A DNA stretch of 64,000 nt from Bacteroides sp. 51 (GTDB taxonomy: Bacteria > Bacteroidota > Bacteroidia > Bacteroidales > Bacteroidaceae): NCBI RefSeq assembly GCF_010500965.1, contig NZ_QVMI01000026.1, forward strand, positions 1-64,000, in the 5' to 3' direction. A program made the translations under genes and the position numbers. Below are positions 41,568 to 49,822 of this stretch, in pieces (the stretch's first letter is position 1; every line of letters begins with the position of its first letter). The notes under the pieces are model-generated. The model saw nothing but the letters and a program-made list of their open reading frames with translations, was not told where the DNA came from and made no database searches.

Positions 41568-43784
41568 TTATTGCAATACAAAACTCAATATTGAGCGTAT
41601 ATCCGTTGATGATGCTCCGATATATACATTAAACTTACCCGGTTCGGCTGTCCATTCCCCGCGGCTGTCATCGTAGAATTTCAAATCATCTACACTAATC
41701 GTGAACTTCACCTCCTTTGTTTCACCAGGTTTAAGAGATATTTTGCTAAAGTGCTTCAATTCTTTTGCCGGGCGGATTACACTGCATTTCTCGTCGCCAA
41801 TATACAATTGGATAACCTCTTTACCTTCACGAGTTCCGGTATTTGTAACTGGGATAACAACTTCAACTTTGCCATTACTATCCATTGTTTTGGCAGAAAG
41901 GGTTGCTTTGCCATACGCAAAGGTAGTATAACTCAATCCGTGTCCGAAGGGATAAAGGGCAGGAATCTTTTTCGTATCGTGCCAACGGTAGCCAACCAGG
42001 ATATCTTCTTTATACACCTGTTTGATGCTGTCGCCCGGGTAACTTAATGCATCAAAAGCGTGTGCACCATTATCCGTCAGTTTAACAGGGAAAGAGAAGG
42101 GTAACTTGCCGCTGGGGTTGACTTTGCCGCTTAGTACATTGGCGATGGCATTTCCGGCTTCGCTGCCCGGATACCAACCTTGTATAATGGCAGGGACTTG
42201 TTTCACCCAAGGCATTTCAACGGCGTTGCCACTCATAAGTACCATCACCATGTTAGGGTTTACGCTCAGGATATCTTTAATTAATTCGTCTTGTCCAAAA
42301 GGCAGTCCGTAGGTGATGCGGTCGGCAGCTTCACAGTCTTGCAGATGATTTTTGTTTAGTCCGCCAATATAAATGATCAGGTCGGCTTCTTTGGCTTTTT
42401 CAATGGCTTCGTTGCGTAATGATTCAACTACTTCTGCCGGAATCTTATCGGTATTGGAATACATCGGGCGTCCGGATTCATACCCTTGTGCGTGGATAAT
42501 CTTATCGCCGTACATGGCTTGCAAGGCTTCCAGTGGAGAAACTTCTTTCTTCACTTTAAGCTCGGAAGAACCGCCGCCTTTGGTCAGGCTGCGGGTCGCG
42601 TTTTCGCCTACCACCAGGATTTTATTGTATTGCGATGCGTCGATAGGAAGAAGTGCAGGCGCCTTTTTAGTTACCGGTGCGTTCTTAAGCAATACGATAC
42701 CTTCTTCGGCAATAGTACGGGCGGCATCGTAGTGGGCTTCGGAAGTGAATGCTCCCCAAGGTCTGTTACGATCCATGACTGTGCGGAAGATCATACGCAG
42801 GATGCGACTGGCTTTATCGTCAATCGTGCTCATGGGGAATGTGCCGTCTTTTAAACCTTTCAGGTAAGGATGAGCCAGGTAATAATCGTTATATGTAAAC
42901 TCCGATTCGCTGGTCAGGCCATTGGTGTAGGAACCCATTTCAATATCCAGTCCGTTGAGGGCGGCTTCGCGGGTGTTATGTGCGCCACCCCAGTCGGTGA
43001 TAACGCAACCATCGAATGCCCAGTCTTCTTTTAGGATTTTATTTAGCAGGAGGTCGTTGTGGCAGCAATGTACATCTTTGTATTTGTTGTACGCTCCCAT
43101 GATGCTCCATGTGCCTCCTTTCAGAACAGATGCTTTGAAGGCGGGAAGGTAGATCTCATGCAGTGCACGGTCGCTCAGTTCCACGTTGATGTGTCCGCGC
43201 CATAGTTCCTGATTGTTCAGTGCATAATGTTTTACGCAAGCTGCGACGCCGTTTTTCTGTACTTCCTGAATATAAGGAACCACCATAATGGAAGCCAGGT
43301 AAGGGTCTTCGCCCATGTATTCGAAATTGCGGCCATTGAGCGGTGTGCGGTAAATGTTTACGCCGGGGCCTAGTATCACATCTTTTTTGCGGTAACGGGC
43401 TTCTTCGCCAATCGCTTTTCCGTAGATGGCAGACATCTCAGGGTCCCAGGTTGCTGCCAGACAGGTTAATGCCGGGAAAGCGGTACAGGAGTCGTTTGCC
43501 CATCCGGCGCTGCCCCAGGAGTTCCATTGTATTTCCTGGCGTACACCGTGCGGACCGTCGCTCATCCAAAGCTCGGGGATGCCCAGGCGGGGAACACCTG
43601 CGCTACTGAATTTGCTCTGGGCATGGCACAATGCTACTTTTTCTTCGAGGGTCATGCGGTTGAGCGCATCTTTTACTCTTGCTTCGATAGGCTGGCTATC
43701 GTCAAGGTATATCGGGGTTTGCGCTTTTATGGGAGCGGATAGAAAGGTGACGAGTGCTAATAGGGTAATAATTCTTGTTTTCAT
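41568..43784 (-). CDS. GH3 beta-glucosidase, secreted
   Basis: This 738-residue enzyme has a signal peptide (ITLLALVTFLSAPIKA), a GH3 TIM barrel with nucleophile Asp in CVITDWGGAH, a second alpha/beta domain (ILVVGENATRSLTKGGGSSEL) and a C-terminal fibronectin-III-like domain. It removes terminal beta-linked glucose in the periplasm. It is the last gene of the GH31-GH2-GH3 operon (10 bases after GH2), which points to xyloglucan backbone glucose. BT3314 in the beta-1,6-glucan locus is also a GH3, and this gene lies directly beside that locus, so it may serve both. Confidence 0.92.
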   Translation of the reverse strand: MKTRIITLLALVTFLSAPIKAQTPIYLDDSQPIEARVKDALNRMTLEEKVALCHAQSKFSSAGVPRLGIPELWMSDGPHGVRQEIQWNSWGSAGWANDSCTAFPALTCLAATWDPEMSAIYGKAIGEEARYRKKDVILGPGVNIYRTPLNGRNFEYMGEDPYLASIMVVPYIQEVQKNGVAACVKHYALNNQELWRGHINVELSDRALHEIYLPAFKASVLKGGTWSIMGAYNKYKDVHCCHNDLLLNKILKEDWAFDGCVITDWGGAHNTREAALNGLDIEMGSYTNGLTSESEFTYNDYYLAHPYLKGLKDGTFPMSTIDDKASRILRMIFRTVMDRNRPWGAFTSEAHYDAARTIAEEGIVLLKNAPVTKKAPALLPIDASQYNKILVVGENATRSLTKGGGSSELKVKKEVSPLEALQAMYGDKIIHAQGYESGRPMYSNTDKIPAEVVESLRNEAIEKAKEADLIIYIGGLNKNHLQDCEAADRITYGLPFGQDELIKDILSVNPNMVMVLMSGNAVEMPWVKQVPAIIQGWYPGSEAGNAIANVLSGKVNPSGKLPFSFPVKLTDNGAHAFDALSYPGDSIKQVYKEDILVGYRWHDTKKIPALYPFGHGLSYTTFAYGKATLSAKTMDSNGKVEVVIPVTNTGTREGKEVIQLYIGDEKCSVIRPAKELKHFSKISLKPGETKEVKFTISVDDLKFYDDSRGEWTAEPGKFNVYIGASSTDIRSILSFVLQ

Positions 43785-43794
43785 GAATAATGGG

Positions 43795-46311
43795 TTAATT
43801 ATTAGTAGCTAAGATAACACTTGAAGATGACAAACCATCGGAACTAGCTGTTAATTGTATCTTTCCTTCTTTGCCATTGTTTTGCAGCACCACCAGGCAT
43901 TTGCCGTAAAAGGCTTTGCGGTATGGTGCTTTAAAGCTTTCCATCGAAGTCTGACTGCCATTATCTACTCCGGCTATGAATGCGCTGCCATTCACCGAGA
44001 AGTTAACCAGGTTATCGGCCAGCGGACAAAGATTGCCCTCTGCATCCAACACCTCAACAGTAACGAAGCTGAGGTCTGTTCCATCGGCCAGAATAGTCGA
44101 ACGATCGGGTGTAAGCCTGATTTGTGCCGGTTCTCCTGCCGTATGTATCTCTTTCTGCATCACCTCTTTGCCATCCTTGCGGGCAATGATTTTGACGGTG
44201 CCGGGTTCATAAGTTACCCGCCAGAATACATGGAATACATCGTTGGTTTTCTGTTTAACTCCCTGTGAAACACCGTTGATAAACAGTTCCACTTCGTCGG
44301 CTTGGTTGTAGTAAGCCCACATATCAATGGTCTGTCCCGGTGTCCAGTTCCAGTGTGGGAACAGGTGGAGTACAGGCTTGTCTGTCCATTCGGATTGATA
44401 CATATAATACACATCTTTAGGGAATCCTGCCAGATCGACGATGCCGAAGTGTGAACTCCGTGCCGGGAAGTCGTACGGGGTGGGTTCGCCCAAATAATCG
44501 AAGCCTGTCCATACATATATGCCGCTGATGAAATCATTCTCTTTGGCCAGTCGCCAGCTTTCTTCATGGGTGGTTCCCCAAGGCACATGGCAGTTATCAT
44601 ATGACGAACAAGATAAACTCGGATCGTAGAATGGTTTATCCCAACGTTCGGGCCAGATAAACATGGAGTCGCTTGGCATGCGGTAATAACCACGGGTCAT
44701 CAATGCCGAGGTTGATTCGGTGATGATGAATGGCTTACCCGAGAAATTCTTCGGAACATCCAGGAACCATTTATCCTGGTAATTGTACCCGATGATATCG
44801 AGCGCATTGGAACGGAATAAATGATTATTCGGATTGGCTTCGTTATTGCCCGCAGTAATAGGCCGGGTGGGGTCAAGATCGCGGACGATTTGTGCCAGCT
44901 TTTGAGTGAGCAATGAATTCAGACTTAGAGAGTTACCGTCATAGAAGAGTGCCGACTCATCGCGGTTGGCATTGAGTATCAGGTTGGCTTCCTGTAGGCT
45001 GAGGGTATCGGCATTGGCATCTGTCCATTGTTCCAGTACTTCGTTCCCGATGGTCCACATCATGATGGAGGGGTGGTTACGGTCGCGCAGAATTAAATCG
45101 GTAAGGTCGCGTTCGTGCCATTCGTTGAAGTAAAGGGAGTAGTCGTAGGCCGTTTTCTTTTTGCGCCATACGTCGAATGATTCGTCCATAACGATGAATC
45201 CCATACGGTCGCAAAGGTCGAGCAATTCGGGCGCGGGTGGATTATGCGAGCAACGGATACCGTTGCAACCCATCTCCTGAAGGATTTCGAGTTGTCGTTC
45301 CATTGCGCGTACATTAACTGCTGCTCCCAGGCATCCCAGGTCGTGGTGCATACATACTCCTTTGATCTTTACGTGTTCTTCGTTCAGGAAGAAACCCTTT
45401 TCGGCATCAAACCGGAAGGTGCGGATACCGGTTGGGGTTTCGTAAACGTCTGTCAACTCATCATTTACACGGATTTCGGTGCGAACGGTGTATAGGTATG
45501 GGTTCTCCAGTGTCCAACGTATGGGGTTGGGGATTTGGATCTCCTGTGCTGATTCCTGGGTTGAATTTGCCGGAAGGGTGAATGAAGAGGTGATGCTTTC
45601 TTTTTCATTCCCTTTGGCATCTAAAAGAATCGAAGTAAGTTCGGCATTGACTTCTGTTTCTCCGGCATTGGCCACTGTGGTTTGAATGGCTAAAGTAGCA
45701 TGTGTATCGGTCACGGTGGGGGTGGTGATATACGTTCCCCAGAGATCTACGTGTACGGGGTTGACTTTCGTTAGCCAAACATTACGGTATATACCGCTTC
45801 CGGTGTACCAACGTGAGTTGGGTTGTTTGGAGTTATCTACCTTGACTTCGATTGTATTTGTACCATCCATTTTGATGTATGGGGTCAGGTCGTAACGGAA
45901 ACCGATGTATCCGAAAGGGCGTACACCGAGCGAATGTCCGTTGATAAAGACTTCCGAATTCATGTACACCCCGTCGAAATCAATGAAGATGCGCTTCTTT
46001 GCATCTTCCTTATTTAGTGTGAAGGTTTTACGATACCAACCGATGCCACCAGGCAATGCGCCACCACCCGCGCCAGCGGGGTTGGCTTTGCTGAACTCGC
46101 CTTCGATGGACCAGTCGTGGGGGGGGCGAGGCGCCCCGGCCAGGTTTCCATGCGGAGGGCGAGCAACATCAGTTAGATTTTCACCCAGATGGAATTCCCA
46201 ATCGCTATTGAAGTTCTCCTTTATGCGGGGATGCCCGGAATCTGAGCACCCCGCAAGAGAAAACAATAGACTGATACCTATTAGAAAACTGTATGTTTTA
46301 TGTATGAGCAT
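43795..46311 (-). CDS. GH2 beta-galactosidase-like enzyme
   Basis: This 838-residue enzyme has a lipoprotein-like signal (FSLAGC, Cys22), a GH2 sugar-binding sandwich (about 30-200; WYTGSGIYRNVWL), a TIM barrel with acid/base Glu in WTIGNEV and nucleophile Glu in FIITEST, and C-terminal sandwich domains ending in an Ig-like unit (ILADGTDLSFVTVEVLD). In xyloglucan loci the GH2 removes galactose from side chains. It is 40 bases after GH31 and 10 bases before GH3. Other GH2 activities cannot be excluded from sequence. Confidence 0.9.
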   Translation of the reverse strand: MLIHKTYSFLIGISLLFSLAGCSDSGHPRIKENFNSDWEFHLGENLTDVARPPHGNLAGAPRPPHDWSIEGEFSKANPAGAGGGALPGGIGWYRKTFTLNKEDAKKRIFIDFDGVYMNSEVFINGHSLGVRPFGYIGFRYDLTPYIKMDGTNTIEVKVDNSKQPNSRWYTGSGIYRNVWLTKVNPVHVDLWGTYITTPTVTDTHATLAIQTTVANAGETEVNAELTSILLDAKGNEKESITSSFTLPANSTQESAQEIQIPNPIRWTLENPYLYTVRTEIRVNDELTDVYETPTGIRTFRFDAEKGFFLNEEHVKIKGVCMHHDLGCLGAAVNVRAMERQLEILQEMGCNGIRCSHNPPAPELLDLCDRMGFIVMDESFDVWRKKKTAYDYSLYFNEWHERDLTDLILRDRNHPSIMMWTIGNEVLEQWTDANADTLSLQEANLILNANRDESALFYDGNSLSLNSLLTQKLAQIVRDLDPTRPITAGNNEANPNNHLFRSNALDIIGYNYQDKWFLDVPKNFSGKPFIITESTSALMTRGYYRMPSDSMFIWPERWDKPFYDPSLSCSSYDNCHVPWGTTHEESWRLAKENDFISGIYVWTGFDYLGEPTPYDFPARSSHFGIVDLAGFPKDVYYMYQSEWTDKPVLHLFPHWNWTPGQTIDMWAYYNQADEVELFINGVSQGVKQKTNDVFHVFWRVTYEPGTVKIIARKDGKEVMQKEIHTAGEPAQIRLTPDRSTILADGTDLSFVTVEVLDAEGNLCPLADNLVNFSVNGSAFIAGVDNGSQTSMESFKAPYRKAFYGKCLVVLQNNGKEGKIQLTASSDGLSSSSVILATNN

Positions 46312-46351
46312 TTATAGCATTTTTAAAGGGAGTGTCTTTTATACTTTCAAA

Positions 46352-49213
46352 CTATAACTTAATCACTTGTTTCTTCCCATCATAAGCAACCTCCATCCCT
46401 TTCGCATTCATATCGAAAGGTTTCGGATTGTTCTTATCTACCACCACCACATTAAACTTACGGTTTTGCAGCATACCGGGATATTCGCCCTGGCGATCGC
46501 CAATAACCAGCGTACGTGAGGCTTCGTCATAATTCAATGGAATAGTGGCGTATTGTCCTTTCTCGTAATTATAGTTTATGCCCTCATCTTCATATAAAGT
46601 GAATGCACCATTCTGTCCGGCATATACATACAAGGTAATGTTATCCGTTGGTTTCTCGTCCGTGTATTGCATATCAGGACCGTAAGGCATAATGGTACCT
46701 TCGCGGAAGTAAAGCGGCATGCGGTCGTATGGGGCATTTACCACCTCCTGATGTCCGCCACGGATGTATTTTCCGGTATAGAAGTCATACCATCCGGTGG
46801 TTTCCGGGAAGTAAACATTGCGGCTACGGGCATTGTATTCGTATACTGGACAAACCATCAGAGAGGGGCCGAACATATATTGATCGCCTATATTATGCAC
46901 CTCGGTGTCTGGCGTAAAGTCCATAACCAGTGGACGCATGATGGTATAATCATTGAAGTATGTCTGGCCTGCCAACGAATAGATATACGGCATCATATTG
47001 TAGCGCAACTTAGTATAATATACAATAGACTGGTATGCCGGGTGATTTTCGGGAGCAATGTTATACACCTCGCGGAAAGGATATTGCCCGTGCGAACGGA
47101 AGAGCGGAGTAAATGCACCGAACTGATACCAGCGGGTGTTCAGCTCGCGCCATTCCTTCAGGTCGGCGTTCTCTTTGCCGGTTTGGTTGAATTCACGTTG
47201 TGCCTTTTCGTATCTTCTTTCTACACAGAAACCACCGATGTCCATGGTCCAGTAGGGGATGCCACTCATGGCGAAGTTCAATCCGGCAGAGATTTGCGCT
47301 TTCATATCTTCCCAACGGGTAGCGATGTCGCCGCTCCAGGTGGCAGTAGCATAACGTTGCAGTCCGGCAAACCCTGATCGGGTAAGTTGGAAGATACGGC
47401 GGTCCGGGTCGGCTTCGCGAAGTCCTTCGTATATGGCTTGTGCATTCATCAAGGCATAGGCGTTGAAGAATTTGGTTGAAGGACCGAGAGCGGTCGGGCC
47501 GCAAAGTGCTTTACGGTATTCCATGTCGGTACAGTCGCGGATGTTGGGTTCGCTGGCATCCATCCACCAGGCATCGATGCCCAAGGGATAGAGGTGGTCT
47601 TTCATCTGTTGCCAGAATAGTTTGCGTGCACCTTCGGCGTAAGCATCATAGAATGAGCTGAGGTAACCATGTCCGATCCAGTCGCGGATGCTGTCTTTCA
47701 CGGCTTGCTGGTACATCCAGCCTCTCTCGTCGAACTCTTTGTAGTGTTCGGTGGTAACGTAGAACTTGGGCCAAACGGAAATCATCATCTGGGCATTCAT
47801 GGCATGGATGGAGTCGACCATGGCTTTCGGATCGGGGAAACGGGCTTTATCGAACTCATGACTTCCCCAGGCATCTTCGGGCCAGTAGCTCCAATCGAGT
47901 ACAATGTTGTCGATAGGAATCTGGCGTTGGCGGAATGTTGCCAGTGCGTCAAGTATTTCATCCTGGGTTTTGTAACGCTCACGGCTTTGCCAGAATCCCA
48001 TGGCCCATTTCGGCATGATCTGAGATTTACCGGTAAGTGTGCGGTAACCGCTGATGACATCGTCCATACTGTCGCCATATATGAAGTAGTAGTCGATTTC
48101 GTTGCCCATTTCATTGTAGATGGCGAGTTTGTTTTGTTCTTCATCGGCTACCGGGTTTAACGCACGCAGGCCGAGGTAAGACTCTCCACCGTCCGGTTGC
48201 CATTCAATGCGCAAGGGCATGCGTTTGCCGGCTTCCAGATCGACGGCGAATTTATAACTGTTCGGGTTCCATGCTGTACGCCAGCGTTCGGGAACGATTA
48301 GCTCGCCTCCGAGGTATATTTTTACGTATCCGGCATAGTACAGGTGGAAGCGATACAAACCGCTTTCGTTGGCTGCTATCTCACCGGTATAGGTTACGTT
48401 GGCACCCATAAGAGGTAGTTTCCCGGGCAGGTTCTTTGCCGATTTGATATCTTCATAATAGATGCTGCTTTCGGTACGGGTCACAGGCTCCGCGCTTCCC
48501 GGTGCCGGGGTGTAGACTGCGGTAAGTCCGCCTTCTTTTCCGTTGGCATCGAATAGCTTGAAGTTCTCGCCCAGTTGTGCATAATCGCGGTCGTCGCCGA
48601 AACGGTTCAGGGAGTAGTTGTCCCAAAGGATGCCGTAGTTCTTGGTTGAAACGATAAACGGTATGGACACTTTGGTGTTATATTGGAAGAGGGCTTCGTT
48701 CTTTCCTTTGTAATTGAATTCATCGGCCTGGTGCTGTCCCAATCCGTAGAAGGCTTCGTCGTCGGGCGACTCGAATACTTGCCGGGTGGTGTAGCCTTTG
48801 GTTTCCTCTACGGTGATCGGGGTGAACGTCTTGCCGCCGCCTTCATTTTCGCGCAGGATGGAGTTGCCGTTGGCATCGGCAAAGATTACTTCTCCGGTAC
48901 GTCTTTGAACGCTGACTTGCAGGGCGGATGTTTTTAAGATATAGACACTGTCTTTTTCCTCAACAGTGAACGGGGTTTGTTCGCCTGTTTTTGGTATAAT
49001 GATGAGACTCTGTTCTTTGGAGAAGTTATTCTCGGGAGTGGCAGATACATGGACTATTTTGTCGTTGATGACTTGTAGCCTGACCTTTTTTACGTCTGTT
49101 GGCTGTTCTTGTTGTAGACTGACTACGATTCCGTCTTGTGTTTTTTCATAGCCCTGATTGGTGCATGAAAATAAGGGTAGGAATGCCAGCAACCATACAC
49201 TTGTGCGTTTCAT
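46352..49213 (-). CDS. GH31 alpha-xylosidase-like enzyme with PA14 insert
   Basis: This 953-residue enzyme has a lipoprotein signal (LFSC, Cys17), an N-terminal beta domain interrupted by a PA14 domain (about 225-350; ANESGLYRFHLYYAGYVKIY, LRIEWQPDGGESYLGLR) and a GH31 barrel with nucleophile Asp in WWMDASEPN. PA14-containing GH31 enzymes in Bacteroides xyloglucan loci are alpha-xylosidases that strip xylose from the non-reducing end. It is the first gene of the GH31-GH2-GH3 operon. Confidence 0.92.
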   Translation of the reverse strand: MKRTSVWLLAFLPLFSCTNQGYEKTQDGIVVSLQQEQPTDVKKVRLQVINDKIVHVSATPENNFSKEQSLIIIPKTGEQTPFTVEEKDSVYILKTSALQVSVQRRTGEVIFADANGNSILRENEGGGKTFTPITVEETKGYTTRQVFESPDDEAFYGLGQHQADEFNYKGKNEALFQYNTKVSIPFIVSTKNYGILWDNYSLNRFGDDRDYAQLGENFKLFDANGKEGGLTAVYTPAPGSAEPVTRTESSIYYEDIKSAKNLPGKLPLMGANVTYTGEIAANESGLYRFHLYYAGYVKIYLGGELIVPERWRTAWNPNSYKFAVDLEAGKRMPLRIEWQPDGGESYLGLRALNPVADEEQNKLAIYNEMGNEIDYYFIYGDSMDDVISGYRTLTGKSQIMPKWAMGFWQSRERYKTQDEILDALATFRQRQIPIDNIVLDWSYWPEDAWGSHEFDKARFPDPKAMVDSIHAMNAQMMISVWPKFYVTTEHYKEFDERGWMYQQAVKDSIRDWIGHGYLSSFYDAYAEGARKLFWQQMKDHLYPLGIDAWWMDASEPNIRDCTDMEYRKALCGPTALGPSTKFFNAYALMNAQAIYEGLREADPDRRIFQLTRSGFAGLQRYATATWSGDIATRWEDMKAQISAGLNFAMSGIPYWTMDIGGFCVERRYEKAQREFNQTGKENADLKEWRELNTRWYQFGAFTPLFRSHGQYPFREVYNIAPENHPAYQSIVYYTKLRYNMMPYIYSLAGQTYFNDYTIMRPLVMDFTPDTEVHNIGDQYMFGPSLMVCPVYEYNARSRNVYFPETTGWYDFYTGKYIRGGHQEVVNAPYDRMPLYFREGTIMPYGPDMQYTDEKPTDNITLYVYAGQNGAFTLYEDEGINYNYEKGQYATIPLNYDEASRTLVIGDRQGEYPGMLQNRKFNVVVVDKNNPKPFDMNAKGMEVAYDGKKQVIKL

Positions 49214-49248
49214 CCTTTTATTTATTTAAGAGTTAATTTTCATTGTTA

Positions 49249-49256
49249 CAAAATTA
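49249..49256 (-). promoter_or_regulatory. -7 element of the GH31-GH2-GH3 operon
   Basis: TAATTTTG on the minus strand is a match to TAnnTTTG, 36 bases before the GH31 start. No -33 box is seen. ACCCCTA lies about 41 bases further upstream (49303-49297), a word also found before the SusC operon at 53955. Confidence 0.5.
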
Positions 49257-49397
49257 GGAAGAAGTAGGAAGACCGAGGTGAACTTATGTTGTTAGTTAGG
49301 GGTAACAATTGGGTGTTGCTCGGCTGGAATGTTTCCTTTTAGGGGGTGATTTGTTATATGGTCTTGTTTTGCCGGGTATACGCTTTGGATTTATTGC

Positions 49398-49554
49398 TTT
49401 CTGTAGGGTTTTACGTTATTTCAACTATCCACCCCCTGCCCCCGCCAGCGGGGGATAGGCTGCGCTACACAGTGTCTCCGCAAGGTATCCCCTGCTGGCG
49501 GGGGCAGGGGGTGGATTTGGCGCAGTATAGAATTAACTCCTTTCCAATCCGTTT
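49398..49554. repeat. Dispersed GC-rich palindrome, copy 3
   Basis: This is the close relative of 22174-22334: the same left flank (TTTCTGTAGGGTTTTACGTT), the same stem (CCACCCCCTGCCCCCGCCAG...), the same loop (AGGCTGCGCTACACAGTGTC) and a similar right flank. It lies between the hybrid regulator and the GH31 operon. Confidence 0.92.
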
Positions 49555-49623
49555 ACATCCTTTCCATCCCCTTATAGTGTATAGATTTCCTACCGTTCAT
49601 TTATCCCCCTACGAAACGTCACT

Positions 49624-49719
49624 TTGCGTTTGCTGCAAACACCGACTTGCGTTTGCTGCAAAGACAACATTGCGTTTGCCGCAAACGCAAAGTGATGTTT
49701 GCAGCAAACGCAAAAGCGG
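49624..49719. repeat. Four-unit tandem array, period 23 (GTTTGCTGCAAAC type)
   Basis: GTTTGC begins at 49628, 49651, 49674 and 49697, exactly 23 bases apart. The units contain the palindromic word GTTTGC(T/C/A)GCAAAC, several preceded by TTGC. The rest of 49214-49822 holds the GC-rich palindrome, a terminator and no gene. Confidence 0.85.
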
Positions 49720-49748
49720 CCTCACAGATACCCAGGAGGCCGTTTTTT
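49712..49748 (-). terminator. Terminator of the hybrid regulator gene
   Basis: CGGCCTC (49717-49723) pairs with GAGGCCG (49736-49742). A-rich sequence lies to the left and six T to the right, so it could work on both strands; the minus-strand regulator gene ends 75 bases upstream. Confidence 0.6.
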
Positions 49749-49822
49749 GAGCGTTTAGTATACATTGTCAGTCTGCCTGCAAAAATACTGGTGTTAAATA
49801 AAAGGAAAGACGCCTTTTTAAA

